Below, piece after piece: positions 49,688 to 59,690 of a stretch of 64,000 nt of DNA. The notes under the pieces are model-generated. The model made no database searches. It was not told the origin of the DNA and saw only the letters and a list, made by a program, of their open reading frames with translations. Source of the DNA: Crenobacter caeni (GTDB taxonomy: Bacteria; Pseudomonadota; Gammaproteobacteria; Burkholderiales; Chromobacteriaceae); assembly GCF_010435965.1 (NCBI RefSeq), contig NZ_JAAGAA010000001.1, positions 310,001 to 374,000 on the forward strand, read 5' to 3'. A program made the position numbers and the translations under genes. Numbering within the stretch: position 1 is the first letter of the stretch; every line of letters begins with the position of its first letter.

Positions 49688-50842
49688 TTATAGCGTGTGG
49701 CAGCGGTCGCCCTGCGTGAAGCCCGCCCAGTCTATGCCAACGCCGCGGCCGAAGGCGACCACCTTGAAGAGTTCACCCATCTCGGCCGGCGACACCAGTT
49801 TCTGCGCGGCGGCCGCCTGCGGCGCGTAGCGCGCGGTGTCGCTGCTGTCCAGACGCGACAGTTCGTCGGCGAGCCCGGCGTTGACGAGGAACTGCGCCTG
49901 CGACAGGTAGCCGATCAGATCGAGCCCGGCTAAGAGCCCCGCCTCGGCGACGGCGGTGAAGTCGACGTGGCAGGTCAGGTCCATCAGGCCGGGGAGGAAG
50001 AACGGGTCGTCGACCGTGTGGTGGCGGTAGTGGCCGATCAGCGTGCCGCGGCTGCGCTGCGGGTGGTAGTACTCGGCGCGCGGGAAGCCGTAGTCGATCA
50101 GGATGATCGCACCGCGCGCAAGGCGTGCGGCGAGCGTCGACACGAAGGCCGCGTTGGCCGGGCTCACCTCGCTGACGTAACCGGCGATGGCCGGCAGGCA
50201 GACGCCGGCGTGCTCTGCGAGCGCAGCGTCGGCCGGGCGGTCGGCGAAGGCGAAGCCCGTGCCCTCGCGCACCACGCCACGGCGCAGCACGGCGCCACGC
50301 TCGCCACGCGCCACCAGCTCGCACGGCATCGCGTCGAGCACCTCGTTGCCGATCACCACGCCGTCAAGCCGTTCCGGCAGCTCGCTCGCCCAATGGACGC
50401 GATCCAGCCACTGCGGCGCCTTGTCCGCCAGCAGCGCACGCTGGCGGTCGATCAGGTCGGGCGACAAGTCGATAATCACGTAGCGCTCGGGCAACTGGCC
50501 CAGTTCGGCCAGGCGCTCGAGCAGGTCGGCGGCGAGGCGGCCGCTGCCGGCGCCGAATTCGTAGACGGTGCCGCCGGTCTGCGGCAGCAGTTCGGCAATC
50601 TGGCGGGCGAGGGTGGTGCCGAACAGCGGGGTGAGCTCCGGCGCGGTGGTGAAGTCGCCGCCGGCGCCGAGCTTGGCGCTGCCCGCCGCGTAGTAGCCGA
50701 GGCCTGGCGCGTACAGCGCGCGCTCCATATAAACGGAGAACGGCAGCCAGCCGCCGGCGGCGTCGATTTCGGCGCCGATCAGCGCGCACAGTTGTTCGCT
50801 TGCGGCCAGGGCGGCCGCGTCGGGGGCGGGAAGCTGGGTCAT
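49688..50842 (-). CDS. SAM-dependent methyltransferase, NDUFAF7/DUF185 family
   Basis: 384 aa, homologous to the family containing mitochondrial NDUFAF7, a protein-arginine methyltransferase for complex I assembly. The SAM-binding motif VYEFGAGSGRLAADLL is near residues 92-107; GNEVLDAMPCEL and ILIDYGFPRAEYYHP are family hallmarks. Bacterial substrate unknown. ATG at 50842 chosen (MTQLPAPDAAALA). Divergent from the folM-like gene. Confidence 0.88.
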   Translation of the reverse strand: MTQLPAPDAAALAASEQLCALIGAEIDAAGGWLPFSVYMERALYAPGLGYYAAGSAKLGAGGDFTTAPELTPLFGTTLARQIAELLPQTGGTVYEFGAGSGRLAADLLERLAELGQLPERYVIIDLSPDLIDRQRALLADKAPQWLDRVHWASELPERLDGVVIGNEVLDAMPCELVARGERGAVLRRGVVREGTGFAFADRPADAALAEHAGVCLPAIAGYVSEVSPANAAFVSTLAARLARGAIILIDYGFPRAEYYHPQRSRGTLIGHYRHHTVDDPFFLPGLMDLTCHVDFTAVAEAGLLAGLDLIGYLSQAQFLVNAGLADELSRLDSSDTARYAPQAAAAQKLVSPAEMGELFKVVAFGRGVGIDWAGFTQGDRCHTL

Positions 50843-50932
50843 CACGGGATTCCGGTACAATATGACGCGATTGTCTGCCAAAGCCCAGGTCATGAGAAGG
50901 GCATGGCAGGGGCACGGACAACAGGAGGCGCG

Positions 50933-51673
50933 ATGGACGACAAGGTGGTGCTGGTGACGGGGGCGGCCCGGCGGGTCGGCGCGGGGATCGCGCGGCACTT
51001 GCACGCTCGGGGCTGCAAGCTGGTGTTGCACTACCGCGGCTCGCGTCTTGAAGCCGAAGCGCTGGCCGACGAGCTTGAACAGGCGCGCCCCGGCTCCGCC
51101 TGCCTCGTGCAGGCCGACCTGACCGCGCCGGGCGCGCCCGAGCGGCTGGTCGCCGACGCGGTGGCCGCCTTCGGCCGGCTGGACGCGCTGGTCAACAACG
51201 CGTCTAGCTTCTATCCGACCGAGGTCGGAGCCATTGGAGAAACCGACTGGGACGACCTGATCGGCTCCAACCTGAAGGCGCCGCTGTTCCTCGCGCAGGC
51301 GGCCGCGCCGCACCTGGCGGCGACCCGCGGCGCGATTGTCGGCATCGTCGACATCCACGCCGAGCGGCCGATGGCGAAGCATCTGGTGTACAGCGTCGCC
51401 AAGGCCGGTCACGCGCAGCTGATCCGCGCGCTCGCGCTCGAGCTGGCTCCGCAGGTGCGCGTCAACGGCGTCTCGCCGGGGGTCAACCTGTGGCCGGACG
51501 ATGAAGTGTCGTTCGACGCGGCCGAGCGCGCGCGCATCGAGGCGAGCATCCCGCTGGCGCGTACCGGGGGGCCGGACGACATCGCGCGGGCGGTCGCCTT
51601 CTTGCTGCTGGACACCGACTACGTGAGCGGGCAGATCCTCGCGGTCGACGGCGGGCGCAGCGTGGTGCTGTAG
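50933..51673 (+). CDS. Pteridine reductase-like short-chain dehydrogenase (FolM/PTR1 type)
   Basis: 246-aa NADPH-dependent SDR that probably reduces dihydro-pteridines or dihydrofolate. The cofactor motif TGAARRVGAGIA near residues 9-20 has the ARR-type signature of pteridine reductases. NNAS, and YSVAKAG with the catalytic Tyr and Lys, are present. ACAGGAGG precedes ATG. A folM symbol is plausible but unproven. Confidence 0.85.
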   Translation: MDDKVVLVTGAARRVGAGIARHLHARGCKLVLHYRGSRLEAEALADELEQARPGSACLVQADLTAPGAPERLVADAVAAFGRLDALVNNASSFYPTEVGAIGETDWDDLIGSNLKAPLFLAQAAAPHLAATRGAIVGIVDIHAERPMAKHLVYSVAKAGHAQLIRALALELAPQVRVNGVSPGVNLWPDDEVSFDAAERARIEASIPLARTGGPDDIARAVAFLLLDTDYVSGQILAVDGGRSVVL

Positions 51674-51739
51674 CGGCGCTGGCGAAGCCGGGCGGTTTGG
51701 CGCTAAAATCGCCGGCTTTTCAGCCCCTTACAGCCTGCC

Positions 51740-52693
51740 ATGACTGATTCGAACGACGCCGCCCTCAAGGCGGACAAGGCCGCCTACGAGGGCAACAAGC
51801 TCACCAAACGTCTGCGTCACCATGTCGGCGACGCGATCAACGATTTCAACATGATCGAGGGCGGCGACCGCGTGATGGTCTGCCTGTCCGGCGGCAAGGA
51901 CAGCTACGCGCTGCTCGACATCCTGCGCGGCCTGCAAAAGTCGGCGCCGATCAGCTTCTCCATCGTCGCCGTCAACCTCGATCAGAAGCAGCCGGGCTTC
52001 CCGGCCGACGTGCTGCCGGCCTACCTCGAGTCGATCGGCGTCGAGTACCGCGTCGTCGAGGAGGACACCTACTCGATCGTCAAGCGGGTGATCCCCGAGG
52101 GCAAGACCACCTGCAGCCTGTGCTCGCGCCTGCGCCGCGGCGTGCTCTACCGCGTGGCCGAAGAGCTGGGTGCGACCAAGATCGCGCTGGGCCACCACCG
52201 CGACGACATCCTGCAGACGCTGTTCCTCAACATGTTCTACGGCGGCAAGCTCAAGGCGATGCCGCCCAAGCTGGTGTCGGACAACGGCAAGCATGTGGTG
52301 ATCCGCCCGCTCGCCTACTGCCGCGAGAAGGACCTCGAGCGTTACGCCGAGCTGCGCGAATTCCCGATCATCCCGTGCAACCTGTGCGGCTCGCAGCCCA
52401 ACCTGCAGCGCCAGGTGGTGAAAGAGATGCTCAACGATTGGGATCGCCGCTTCCCCGGTCGTATCGAAACCATGTTCCGCGCGCTGCAGAACGTGGTGCC
52501 GTCGCATCTGGCCGACCCCAAGCTGTTCGACTTCGTGAACCTGGTCGCCGGCGAAGTGCCGGCCGCCGGCGGCGATACCGCCTTCGACAAGGAAGAGTTC
52601 CACGACCCGCATCCGGTGGATGAAGACGGCCAGGCCCGGAAGCGGATCAGCATCCTCGACTCGCGTCCGAAGGAGAGTGCCTGTGGCGGGTAA
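51740..52693 (+). CDS. ttcA: tRNA 2-thiocytidine(32) biosynthesis protein TtcA
   Basis: ATP- and iron-sulfur-dependent enzyme that thiolates C32 in certain tRNAs. 317 aa. The PP-loop SGGKDS is at 50-55; Cys125-x2-Cys128 (CSLC) and Cys213-x2-Cys216 (CNLC) are the conserved cysteine pairs. Its last 11 nt overlap the next gene. Confidence 0.95.
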   Translation: MTDSNDAALKADKAAYEGNKLTKRLRHHVGDAINDFNMIEGGDRVMVCLSGGKDSYALLDILRGLQKSAPISFSIVAVNLDQKQPGFPADVLPAYLESIGVEYRVVEEDTYSIVKRVIPEGKTTCSLCSRLRRGVLYRVAEELGATKIALGHHRDDILQTLFLNMFYGGKLKAMPPKLVSDNGKHVVIRPLAYCREKDLERYAELREFPIIPCNLCGSQPNLQRQVVKEMLNDWDRRFPGRIETMFRALQNVVPSHLADPKLFDFVNLVAGEVPAAGGDTAFDKEEFHDPHPVDEDGQARKRISILDSRPKESACGG

Positions 52694-53483
52694 GGCGCGC
52701 CACCCGTTCCGCCGCCGCGTGCGCGGCGGCGTCGACGCGATGCCCGAAGTCGAGATCTCGGAAACCGGCAATATCCGCTCGCTGCACTTGGGTTCGGAGA
52801 CCGTGCAAAGCTCGATGAACCTCGACGAGCCGTCCGAGCTGGTGCTCAGCTACACGCGGGCGATGGCGGGTTTCCTGCTGTTCAGCGAGGAACCCGAGCA
52901 CATCCTGCATATTGGGCTGGGCGGCGGCTCGCTGGTGCGCTTCATCGACGAGTACCTGCCCGACGCGCGCCAGGTCGCGGTCGAGATCAACCCGCAGGTG
53001 GTCGCGGTGGCGCGCTCGTTCTTCCAGTTGCCGCCGGAAGGCGAGTACTTCGAGATCGTCGAGGCCGACGGCGCCGACTACGTGAAGATCCCGCGCGATT
53101 CGGCCGACGCCATCCTGGTCGACGGCTACGACGGCCTGCAGATCGTCGACGCGCTGGTCAGCGACGACTTCTTCGAGGACTGCAAGCGCGCGCTCAGCCC
53201 GCGCGGCGTGTTCGTCGCCAACTGGTGGAGCGGCGACAAGCGCTACCAGGGCTTCCTCGAGCGGCTGCTTGCGGTGTTCGACGGGCGCGTGCTCGAGCTG
53301 CCGTCGGCCGGCCACGGCAACGTCGCGGTGCTGGCGTTCAGGCAAAGCCCGGTGCCGACCGCGTGGGACGCGCTGGAAGAGCGCGCGGCGCGGCTCGAAT
53401 GCCGCTACGGCGTCGAGTTCTCCGACTTCGTGCGCCGCCTGCGCGAGAGCAACCTGCACAGCGCCGGCCGCTTGCTGATCTGA
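52683..53483 (+). CDS. Spermidine/spermine synthase-like protein
   Basis: 266 aa, SpeE-fold Rossmann protein. The motif [16 protein letters not shown] near residues 76-91 and acidic AVEINP resemble the aminopropyltransferase cofactor site, followed by ILVDGYDG. The classic polyamine catalytic Asp context is only partly kept, so true polyamine synthesis is uncertain; many such stand-alone proteins are uncharacterised. GTG at 52683 with AAGGAG 7 nt upstream is preferred; it overlaps ttcA, implying coupling. ATG at 52740 is an alternative. Confidence 0.75.
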   Translation: MAGKARHPFRRRVRGGVDAMPEVEISETGNIRSLHLGSETVQSSMNLDEPSELVLSYTRAMAGFLLFSEEPEHILHIGLGGGSLVRFIDEYLPDARQVAVEINPQVVAVARSFFQLPPEGEYFEIVEADGADYVKIPRDSADAILVDGYDGLQIVDALVSDDFFEDCKRALSPRGVFVANWWSGDKRYQGFLERLLAVFDGRVLELPSAGHGNVAVLAFRQSPVPTAWDALEERAARLECRYGVEFSDFVRRLRESNLHSAGRLLI

Positions 53484-53508
53484 CGCGCCGTGCATGCAGG
53501 ACTGTTGC

Positions 53509-53532
53509 AACCCGCCCGCAGGCGGGTTTTTT
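53509..53532 (+). terminator. Rho-independent terminator before the glycan locus
   Basis: AACCCGCC/GGCGGGTT with a CGCA loop followed by a T run. Confidence 0.92.
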
Positions 53533-53558
53533 CTTGTGCGCGACAGCGGGGTGTAGAG

Positions 53559-53589
53559 CCCTATTGCATAGGGGAATAAGGCGTATAAT
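53559..53589 (+). promoter_or_regulatory. Candidate promoter/operator of the wbp operon
   Basis: A perfect TATAAT at 53584-53589. A 6-bp inverted repeat CCCTAT-TTGC-type centre-ATAGGG (53559-53573) covers where the -35 box should be; TTGCAT lies there but with a 14-bp spacer, shorter than usual. This suggests an activator- or repressor-controlled promoter. About 90 nt of GC-rich leader follow before the gene. Confidence 0.5.
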
Positions 53590-53678
53590 CGCGACTTTTG
53601 CGGCCTCGCGCCGCGCCGGCCGTCTCAGGCGCCGGCGGCCGCGTCCCGGCAGACGGGCGCGCCCGGGTAATCACTTCC

Positions 53679-54998
53679 GTGGAATCCATCGTGATCAGAC
53701 AGCAACTCCTCTCCCGCATTGCCGACAAGTCGGCGGTCATCGGCATCGTCGGCCTGGGCTACGTCGGCCTGCCGCTGATGCTGCGCTTTGCCGAAGTCGG
53801 CTACAAGGTCATCGGCTACGACATCGACCAGCGCAAGGTCGACGCGCTGATGAACGGCAGCAGCTACATCGAGCACATCAGCGCCGACAGCATCCAGCGC
53901 GCGCTGATGGACGGTTTCGAGGCGACCTGCGACTTCGCGCGCGCGGGCGAGGCCGACGCGCTGATCCTGTGCGTGCCGACCCCGCTCAACAAGTACCGCG
54001 AGCCGGACCTCTCCTTCGTGCTGAACACCATCGATTCGCTGGTGCCTTACCTGCGCAAGGGGCAGCTGGTGTCGCTGGAGTCGACCACCTACCCGGGCAC
54101 CACCGACGAGGAGCTGCTGCCGCGCATCGAGTCGCGCGGGCTCAAGGTCGGCCAGGACGCTTTCCTGGTGTTCTCGCCCGAGCGCGAGGACCCGGGCAAC
54201 CCGAACTTCACTACCCGCACCATCCCCAAGGTGTGCGGCGGCGTCACCCCGGCCTGCCAGGAAGTCGGCGTCGCGCTCTATAGCGCGGTGATCGACCAAG
54301 TGGTGCCGGTGTCGAGCACCCGCGCGGCCGAGATGACCAAGCTGCTGGAGAACATCCACCGCGCGGTGAACATCGGCCTGGTCAACGAGATGAAGATCGT
54401 CGCCGACAAGATGGGCATCGACATCTTCGAGGTGATCCGCGCCGCGGCGACCAAGCCGTTCGGCTTCGTGCCCTACTATCCGGGGCCGGGCCTGGGCGGG
54501 CACTGCATCCCGATCGACCCGTTTTATCTCACATGGAAGGCGCGCGAGTACGGCGTGAACACCCGCTTCATCGAGCTCGCCGGCGAAGTGAATTCCGGCA
54601 TGCCCGACTGGGTGGTGGCCAAGGTCGCGTCCGCCTTGAATACGCGCAAGAAGGCGATCAACGGCAGCCGCGTGCTGGTGCTGGGCATCGCCTACAAGAA
54701 GAACGTCGACGACATGCGCGAGAGCCCGTCGGTGTTCCTGATGGAAAAACTGCGCGCGCTGGGTGCCGAAGTCGCGTACAGCGACCCGCACGTGCCGGTG
54801 TTCCCGCAGATGCGCGAGCACCATTTCGATCTGGCGAGCACCGAACTCACCGCCGAGTCGCTCGCGTCGTTCGACTGCGTGCTGTTGGCGACCGACCACG
54901 ACAAGTTCGACTACGCGCAGATCAAGGCCAGCGCGCAGCTGATCGTCGACACCCGCGGCAAGTACCTCGAGCCGGCCGACCATATCGTGAGGGCGTAA
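53679..54998 (+). CDS. wbpA: UDP-N-acetyl-D-glucosamine 6-dehydrogenase (WbpA type)
   Basis: NAD-dependent oxidation of UDP-GlcNAc to UDP-GlcNAc uronic acid, first step to UDP-2,3-diacetamido uronic acids. About 439 aa. Rossmann motif GLGYVG at 25-30, catalytic Cys276 in [11 protein letters not shown], and the C-terminal UDP-binding domain with [16 protein letters not shown]. The start is uncertain: GTG at 53679 (chosen) or 53691. First gene of wbpA-wbpB-wbpD-wbpE. Confidence 0.9.
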   Translation: MESIVIRQQLLSRIADKSAVIGIVGLGYVGLPLMLRFAEVGYKVIGYDIDQRKVDALMNGSSYIEHISADSIQRALMDGFEATCDFARAGEADALILCVPTPLNKYREPDLSFVLNTIDSLVPYLRKGQLVSLESTTYPGTTDEELLPRIESRGLKVGQDAFLVFSPEREDPGNPNFTTRTIPKVCGGVTPACQEVGVALYSAVIDQVVPVSSTRAAEMTKLLENIHRAVNIGLVNEMKIVADKMGIDIFEVIRAAATKPFGFVPYYPGPGLGGHCIPIDPFYLTWKAREYGVNTRFIELAGEVNSGMPDWVVAKVASALNTRKKAINGSRVLVLGIAYKKNVDDMRESPSVFLMEKLRALGAEVAYSDPHVPVFPQMREHHFDLASTELTAESLASFDCVLLATDHDKFDYAQIKASAQLIVDTRGKYLEPADHIVRA

Positions 54999-55001
54999 GC
55001 G

Positions 55002-56060
55002 ATGCACGCATTCGAAACCATCCAGGGCCGCAAGGTCCGCTTCGCGCTCGTCGGTTGCGGCCGCATCGCCGCCAACCACTTTAACGCGCTGGAAAAGCAC
55101 GCCGACCGCGCCGAGCTGACCGACGTGTGCGACATCGACCCGGCGGTACTCGCCGCGGCGGTTGCGCGCACCGGCGCGCGTGGCCACGCCAGCATCGACG
55201 CGCTGCTGGAAACCAGCGACGCCGACGTCGTGATCCTGACCACGCCGTCCGGGCTGCACCCGGCGCAGAGCATCGCCGCGTCGCGCGCGGGCTTTCACGT
55301 GATGACCGAGAAGCCGATGGCGACGCGCTGGGAAGACGGCCTTGCCATGGTGCGCGCGGCCGACGAGGCCGGCCGCCGCCTGTTCGTGGTCAAGCAGAAC
55401 CGCCGCAACGCGACCCTGCAATTGCTCAAGCGCGCGATGCAGGCCAAGCGCTTCGGCCGCATCCATATGGTCAACGTCAACGTGTTCTGGACGCGGCCGC
55501 AGTCCTACTACGACCAGGGCGCTTGGCGCGGCACCTGGGAATTCGACGGCGGCGCGTTCATGAACCAGGCGAGCCACTACGTCGACCTGCTCGACTGGCT
55601 GATCGGCCCGGTCGAGAGCGTGCAGGCGTATATGGCGACGCTGGCGCGCGACATCGAGGTCGAGGATACCGGCACCGTCAGCGTCAAGTGGCGCTCCGGC
55701 GCGATGGGCAGCATGAACGTCACCATGCTGACCTACCCGAAGAACCTGGAAGGCTCGATCACCATCTTGGGCGAGAAGGGTTCAGTGCGCGTCGGCGGGG
55801 TCGCCGTCAACGAGATCCTGCACTGGGAATTCGAGACGCCGCACGAGATGGACGCCGAGATCAAGGACGCCAGCTACGCGACCACCAGCGTGTACGGCTT
55901 CGGCCACCCGCTCTACTACGACAACGTGATCCGCGTGATGCAGGGCGAGGCCGAGCCGGAGACCGACGGCAGGGAAGGCCTGAAGTCGCTCGAGCTCTTG
56001 ATCGCGATGTACCTGTCGGCGCGCGACGGCCGCCGCGTCAGCCTGCCGCTCGACTACTGA
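55002..56060 (+). CDS. wbpB: UDP-2-acetamido-2-deoxy-glucuronate 3-dehydrogenase (WbpB type)
   Basis: Gfo/Idh/MocA oxidoreductase that oxidises C3 of UDP-GlcNAcA. 352 aa. N-terminal [14 protein letters not shown] cofactor motif, EKPMAT with the conserved Lys near residue 104, and a C-terminal beta-sheet domain. Works as a pair with WbpE, the aminotransferase. 3 nt after wbpA. Confidence 0.9.
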   Translation: MHAFETIQGRKVRFALVGCGRIAANHFNALEKHADRAELTDVCDIDPAVLAAAVARTGARGHASIDALLETSDADVVILTTPSGLHPAQSIAASRAGFHVMTEKPMATRWEDGLAMVRAADEAGRRLFVVKQNRRNATLQLLKRAMQAKRFGRIHMVNVNVFWTRPQSYYDQGAWRGTWEFDGGAFMNQASHYVDLLDWLIGPVESVQAYMATLARDIEVEDTGTVSVKWRSGAMGSMNVTMLTYPKNLEGSITILGEKGSVRVGGVAVNEILHWEFETPHEMDAEIKDASYATTSVYGFGHPLYYDNVIRVMQGEAEPETDGREGLKSLELLIAMYLSARDGRRVSLPLDY

Positions 56061-56082
56061 GCCCACGCACGAGGAACAAGGG

Positions 56083-56652
56083 ATGAGCGAAATGATGATC
56101 CACCCGACGGCGCTGGTCGACGAGGGGGCGCAAGTGGGCGCGGGCACCCGCGTCTGGCATTGGAGCCATGTCTCGGCCGGCGCGCGCATAGGCGCCGGCT
56201 GCTCGTTCGGGCAGAACGTGTTCGTCGCGAACGACGTGGTGATCGGCGACAACGTGAAGGTGCAGAACAACGTGTCGATCTACGACGCGGTGACGCTGGA
56301 AGACGACGTGTTCTGCGGGCCTTCGATGGTGTTCACCAACGTGAACAACCCGCGCAGCCACGTCAGCCGCAAGCACGAGTACCGCCGCACGGTGGTGAAG
56401 AAGGGTGCGAGCATCGGCGCCAACGCCACCGTGGTGTGCGGCCACGTGATCGGCGAGTACGCGTTCATCGGTGCCGGCGCGGTGGTCACCAAGGATGTGC
56501 CGCCTTACGCGCTGATGGTCGGCACGCCGGCGCGTCGCATCGGCTGGATGTGCCAGTGCGGCGAGCGCGTCGAGAGCACGCTGGGCGAGCACGAGTGCGC
56601 CGCCTGTGGCACCCGCTACCAGGTCACCGGCAACAGCTGCACGCCTGTCTGA
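56083..56652 (+). CDS. wbpD: UDP-2-acetamido-3-amino-glucuronate N-acetyltransferase (WbpD type)
   Basis: 189-aa left-handed beta-helix enzyme acetylating the 3-amino group. Hexapeptide repeats cover about residues 10-140, with [20 protein letters not shown] at the start. The C-terminus carries a CQCG...CAACG pair that could bind metal. Third gene of the set; a hairpin follows before wbpE. Confidence 0.9.
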   Translation: MSEMMIHPTALVDEGAQVGAGTRVWHWSHVSAGARIGAGCSFGQNVFVANDVVIGDNVKVQNNVSIYDAVTLEDDVFCGPSMVFTNVNNPRSHVSRKHEYRRTVVKKGASIGANATVVCGHVIGEYAFIGAGAVVTKDVPPYALMVGTPARRIGWMCQCGERVESTLGEHECAACGTRYQVTGNSCTPV

Positions 56653-56662
56653 ACATTTTCAT

Positions 56663-56712
56663 CGGGCGGGTGAGCCGCGCAGCGGCTTCTCCCGCCCGGT
56701 TTTCTGTTTTAC
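56663..56712 (+). terminator. Intra-operon hairpin with T run between wbpD and wbpE
   Basis: CGGGCGGG (56663-56670) and CCCGCCCG (56691-56698) pair, extended inside by GAGCCGC/GCGGCTTC, and GTTTTCTGTTTT follows. It could reduce expression of wbpE and downstream genes relative to wbpABD. Confidence 0.7.
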
Positions 56713-56749
56713 ATACCGGTTTTCGCCCGCAGGGCAACAAGGTTCACCC

Positions 56750-57847
56750 ATGTCCATCCAGTTCATCGACCTCAAGGCGCAGTACCAGCATCTGAAAGCC
56801 GACATCGACGCGCGCATCCACGCGGTGCTCGACCATGGCCAGTACATCATGGGCCCGGAAGTGGCCGAGCTCGAGGCGGCGCTCGCCGACTACGTCGGCG
56901 TCAGGCACGCCGTCGGCGTCAGCGACGGCACCACCGCCCTGCAGATCGCGATGATGGCGCTGGGCATCGGCCCGGGCGACGAGGTGATCACCAGCCCGTT
57001 CACCTTTATCGCCACCGGCGAGATGATCGCGCTCTTGGGCGCCAAGCCGGTGTTCGTCGACATCGACCCTATCAGCTACAACCTCGACCCCATGCTTGTC
57101 GAGGCGGCGATTACCCCGCGTACCCGCGCCATCATGCCGGTCAGCCTGTACGGCCAATGTGCCGACTTTGCCGCGATCAACGCGATCGCCGCCAAGCACG
57201 GCCTTGCGGTGATCGAGGACGGCGCGCAGAGCTTCGGCGCAAGCCAGCACGGCCGCCGCTCGGGCAGCCTGTCCACCATCGGCTGCACCAGCTTCTTCCC
57301 GTCCAAGCCCTTGGGCTGCTACGGGGACGGTGGTGCGTGCTTCACCGACGACGATGCGCTTGCCAAGAAGATGCGCGAAATCCGCGTGCACGGGCAGGAC
57401 AGGCGCTACCACCACCCGGTGATCGGCCTCAACGGCCGCCTCGATACCCTGCAGGCGGCGGTGCTGCTGGCCAAGCTGCCGAGCTTCCCGGATGAGGTTG
57501 ACGCGCGCGCGCGCATCGGCGCGCGTTACAGCCGCCTGCTGCAGGATGTGGCGCGGGTGCCGGTGGTCGGCGAGGGCAATACCCACGTCTACGCGCAGTA
57601 CACCGTCGAAGTCGCCAAGCGCGAGGCGGTGCAGGCGGCCCTGAAAGAAGCCGGCGTGCCGACCGCGGTGCACTACCCGATCCCGCTGCATCTGCAGCCA
57701 GCGTTTGCCGGGCTTGGCCAGGGCGCGGGCAGCTTCCCGGTGGCCGAGGCGGCTGCGGCGAGGGTGATGAGCCTGCCGATGCACCCCTTCCTCGATGAGG
57801 CGAGCCAGGACGCGATCGTCGCTGCGGTGAGGCAGGCGCTGGCGTGA
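56750..57847 (+). CDS. wbpE: UDP-2-acetamido-3-keto-glucuronate aminotransferase (WbpE type)
   Basis: DegT/DnrJ/EryC1/StrS PLP aminotransferase. 365 aa from ATG at 56750 (MSIQFIDLKAQYQHLK). EDGAQSFGA supplies the cofactor Asp, and Lys186 in FFPSKPLGCYGDGGA is the PLP lysine. C3 amination specificity is inferred from the wbpABD neighbours. Its stop overlaps the next gene's GTG. Confidence 0.9.
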   Translation: MSIQFIDLKAQYQHLKADIDARIHAVLDHGQYIMGPEVAELEAALADYVGVRHAVGVSDGTTALQIAMMALGIGPGDEVITSPFTFIATGEMIALLGAKPVFVDIDPISYNLDPMLVEAAITPRTRAIMPVSLYGQCADFAAINAIAAKHGLAVIEDGAQSFGASQHGRRSGSLSTIGCTSFFPSKPLGCYGDGGACFTDDDALAKKMREIRVHGQDRRYHHPVIGLNGRLDTLQAAVLLAKLPSFPDEVDARARIGARYSRLLQDVARVPVVGEGNTHVYAQYTVEVAKREAVQAALKEAGVPTAVHYPIPLHLQPAFAGLGQGAGSFPVAEAAAARVMSLPMHPFLDEASQDAIVAAVRQALA

Positions 57848-59121
57848 GTGCCGTGATACGGCGCGTGCGTGCGCTGTTTGCCGGCGGTTTCGCCCGCAAC
57901 GTGACGCTGCTCGCCGGCGGCGCCGCGCTGTCGCAGTTGCTGCCGCTGATGGCCGCGCCCTTGTTGACCCGGCTTTATACGCCGGCCGACTTCGGCGTGC
58001 TGGCGATCTACACCGCGTGGCTGTCTTCGCTGGCGGTGCTGATGACCGCGCGTTACGACATGGCGATCGTGCTGCCGCGCGAGGACGCCGACGCCGCACG
58101 GCTGATGGTGCTGTCGCTCGCGCTGTCGTTCGCCTTGTCGCTCGTGGCCATTCCGCCCTTGTGGCTGGCCGGTGACACGCTGGCCGCGTGGGCGGGCGAG
58201 GCGTCGCTCGCCCGGCTGTTGCCGTGGCTGCCGCTCTCCCTGTGGCTGGCCGGGCTGATGCAGGCGTTCACCAGCTGGAACAATCGCCACCAGCGCTACC
58301 GCGCCAACGCAGGCGGCCGCCTCGCGCTGGGCGGCAGCCTGGTCGGCGTGCAACTGGCGGCGGGTTTCGCGGGGATGGGCGCGACCGGTCTCGTGCTCGG
58401 CCAGGTGGCCGGGCAGGCTGCGTCGACGCTGGTGCAGGCGTGGCAGGACATGCGCGGGCGCTTCGGCTGGCGGCGCGGCGTCGACCGCGCGGGGCTCGCC
58501 GGTGTAGCGCGCCGCTACCGCGAGTTTCCGCTGATCAACGCACCGCACGCCTTCGTCGCCTCGCTGCAGGACATGCTGACGGTGACGCTGCTGACCGCAG
58601 CGTCCGGCTCGGCGACCGTCGGCCTCTACGGCCTGTTGATGCGGGTGCTCAAGCTGCCGGCGGCCTTGGTCGGGCAGGCGGTCGCGCAGGTGGCGTACCG
58701 CGACCTAGCCGCCGCGCACGCCGCGCATGAGCCCTTGCGCCCCTTGCTCGCGCGCCTGATGGCCATCCTGTTCGCGCTCGCGCTGCCGCCCTTCGTGGTG
58801 ATCGTGCTGTGGGGAGACGCGCTGTTTGCGTGGGTGTTCGGCGAGACCTGGCGGCAGGCGGGCGAATACGCGCGCATGCTCGCCCCCTACATCCTGTTCC
58901 ATTTCGTCGCCTCGCCGTTGGGGATGGTGCCCTTGGTGATCGGCCGCCAGCGCACCGCGTTCGCGTTCACCGTCGCCGGCATCTCGCTGTTCCTCGCGGC
59001 GCTGTCGATCGGTTTTGAGCGATTCGGCGACGTCGGCGACGCTTTTGCGTTAGTCTCGGCAGTGATGACTGTCTATTTTTCTGCTTATTTTGTCTGGTTG
59101 TGGAAGGCGGTGCGGCGATGA
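57844..59121 (+). CDS. Wzx-type polysaccharide flippase
   Basis: 425-aa MOP-superfamily membrane protein with about 12 predicted helices. It starts ALSQLLPLMAAPLLTRLYTP, typical of O-antigen flippases, and probably flips the undecaprenyl-linked repeat unit. GTG start overlaps the wbpE stop by 4 nt. The end overlaps the next gene by 4 nt (ATGA). Confidence 0.88.
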   Translation: MSAVIRRVRALFAGGFARNVTLLAGGAALSQLLPLMAAPLLTRLYTPADFGVLAIYTAWLSSLAVLMTARYDMAIVLPREDADAARLMVLSLALSFALSLVAIPPLWLAGDTLAAWAGEASLARLLPWLPLSLWLAGLMQAFTSWNNRHQRYRANAGGRLALGGSLVGVQLAAGFAGMGATGLVLGQVAGQAASTLVQAWQDMRGRFGWRRGVDRAGLAGVARRYREFPLINAPHAFVASLQDMLTVTLLTAASGSATVGLYGLLMRVLKLPAALVGQAVAQVAYRDLAAAHAAHEPLRPLLARLMAILFALALPPFVVIVLWGDALFAWVFGETWRQAGEYARMLAPYILFHFVASPLGMVPLVIGRQRTAFAFTVAGISLFLAALSIGFERFGDVGDAFALVSAVMTVYFSAYFVWLWKAVRR

Positions 59122-59690
59122 GGCTGTGGCGCGCCCTGTTATACCGGCTCTCCGGGCTGATCGGCCCGCGCATGGTGGTCGGCTTCACCCGCTACGACGG
59201 CGTACGCCTGCCCCGCGTGCGCGTCTCCAACATGACGCGGATCGAGCACCCGCACCAGCTGATGGTCGACGACAACGTGTTCATCGGCCACTTCAACCTG
59301 ATCGACGCCTCCGGTGGCCTCGCCATCGGCGAGGGCTGCCAGATCACCAACTACGTGTCGCTGCTCACGCACTCCAGCCACGACGCGCTACGCCTCTACG
59401 GCGCGGCCTACCTCGACCACCGCGAGCACGCGGGCTACCTGAAAAAGCCGACCGTGCTTGGCAAGTACTGCTTTGTTGGCCCGCACGCGGTGCTGATGCC
59501 GGGCGTGCGCCTGGGCAAGGGCTGTCTGGTGTCCGCGTATTCGCTGGTCGAGGCGGGCGACTACCCCGACTTCGCGGTGCTCGCCGGCAACCCGGCGCGC
59601 GTGGTCGGCGATACCCGCAGCCGCGACGAGAAATTCCTCGCCGCGCATCCCGAACTCAAACCCCTGTACGAGGCGTGGGCCCATGATTGA
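59118..59690 (+). CDS. Hexapeptide-repeat O-acetyltransferase
   Basis: 190-aa left-handed beta-helix acyltransferase of the WbbJ/maltose-acetyltransferase kind. Hexapeptide turns occur at about 50-85 and 115-160. LLTHSSHDALR carries the catalytic-type His. Likely decorates the glycan; acceptor unknown. ATG at 59118 overlaps the flippase stop; an upstream in-frame start at 59100 is less likely. Confidence 0.82.
   Translation: MRLWRALLYRLSGLIGPRMVVGFTRYDGVRLPRVRVSNMTRIEHPHQLMVDDNVFIGHFNLIDASGGLAIGEGCQITNYVSLLTHSSHDALRLYGAAYLDHREHAGYLKKPTVLGKYCFVGPHAVLMPGVRLGKGCLVSAYSLVEAGDYPDFAVLAGNPARVVGDTRSRDEKFLAAHPELKPLYEAWAHD

Noticed and set aside
52620..53483. A longer spermidine-synthase-like protein starting at 52620
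   Set aside because: The extra residues are an off-frame read of ttcA; the GTG at 52683 has the proper RBS.
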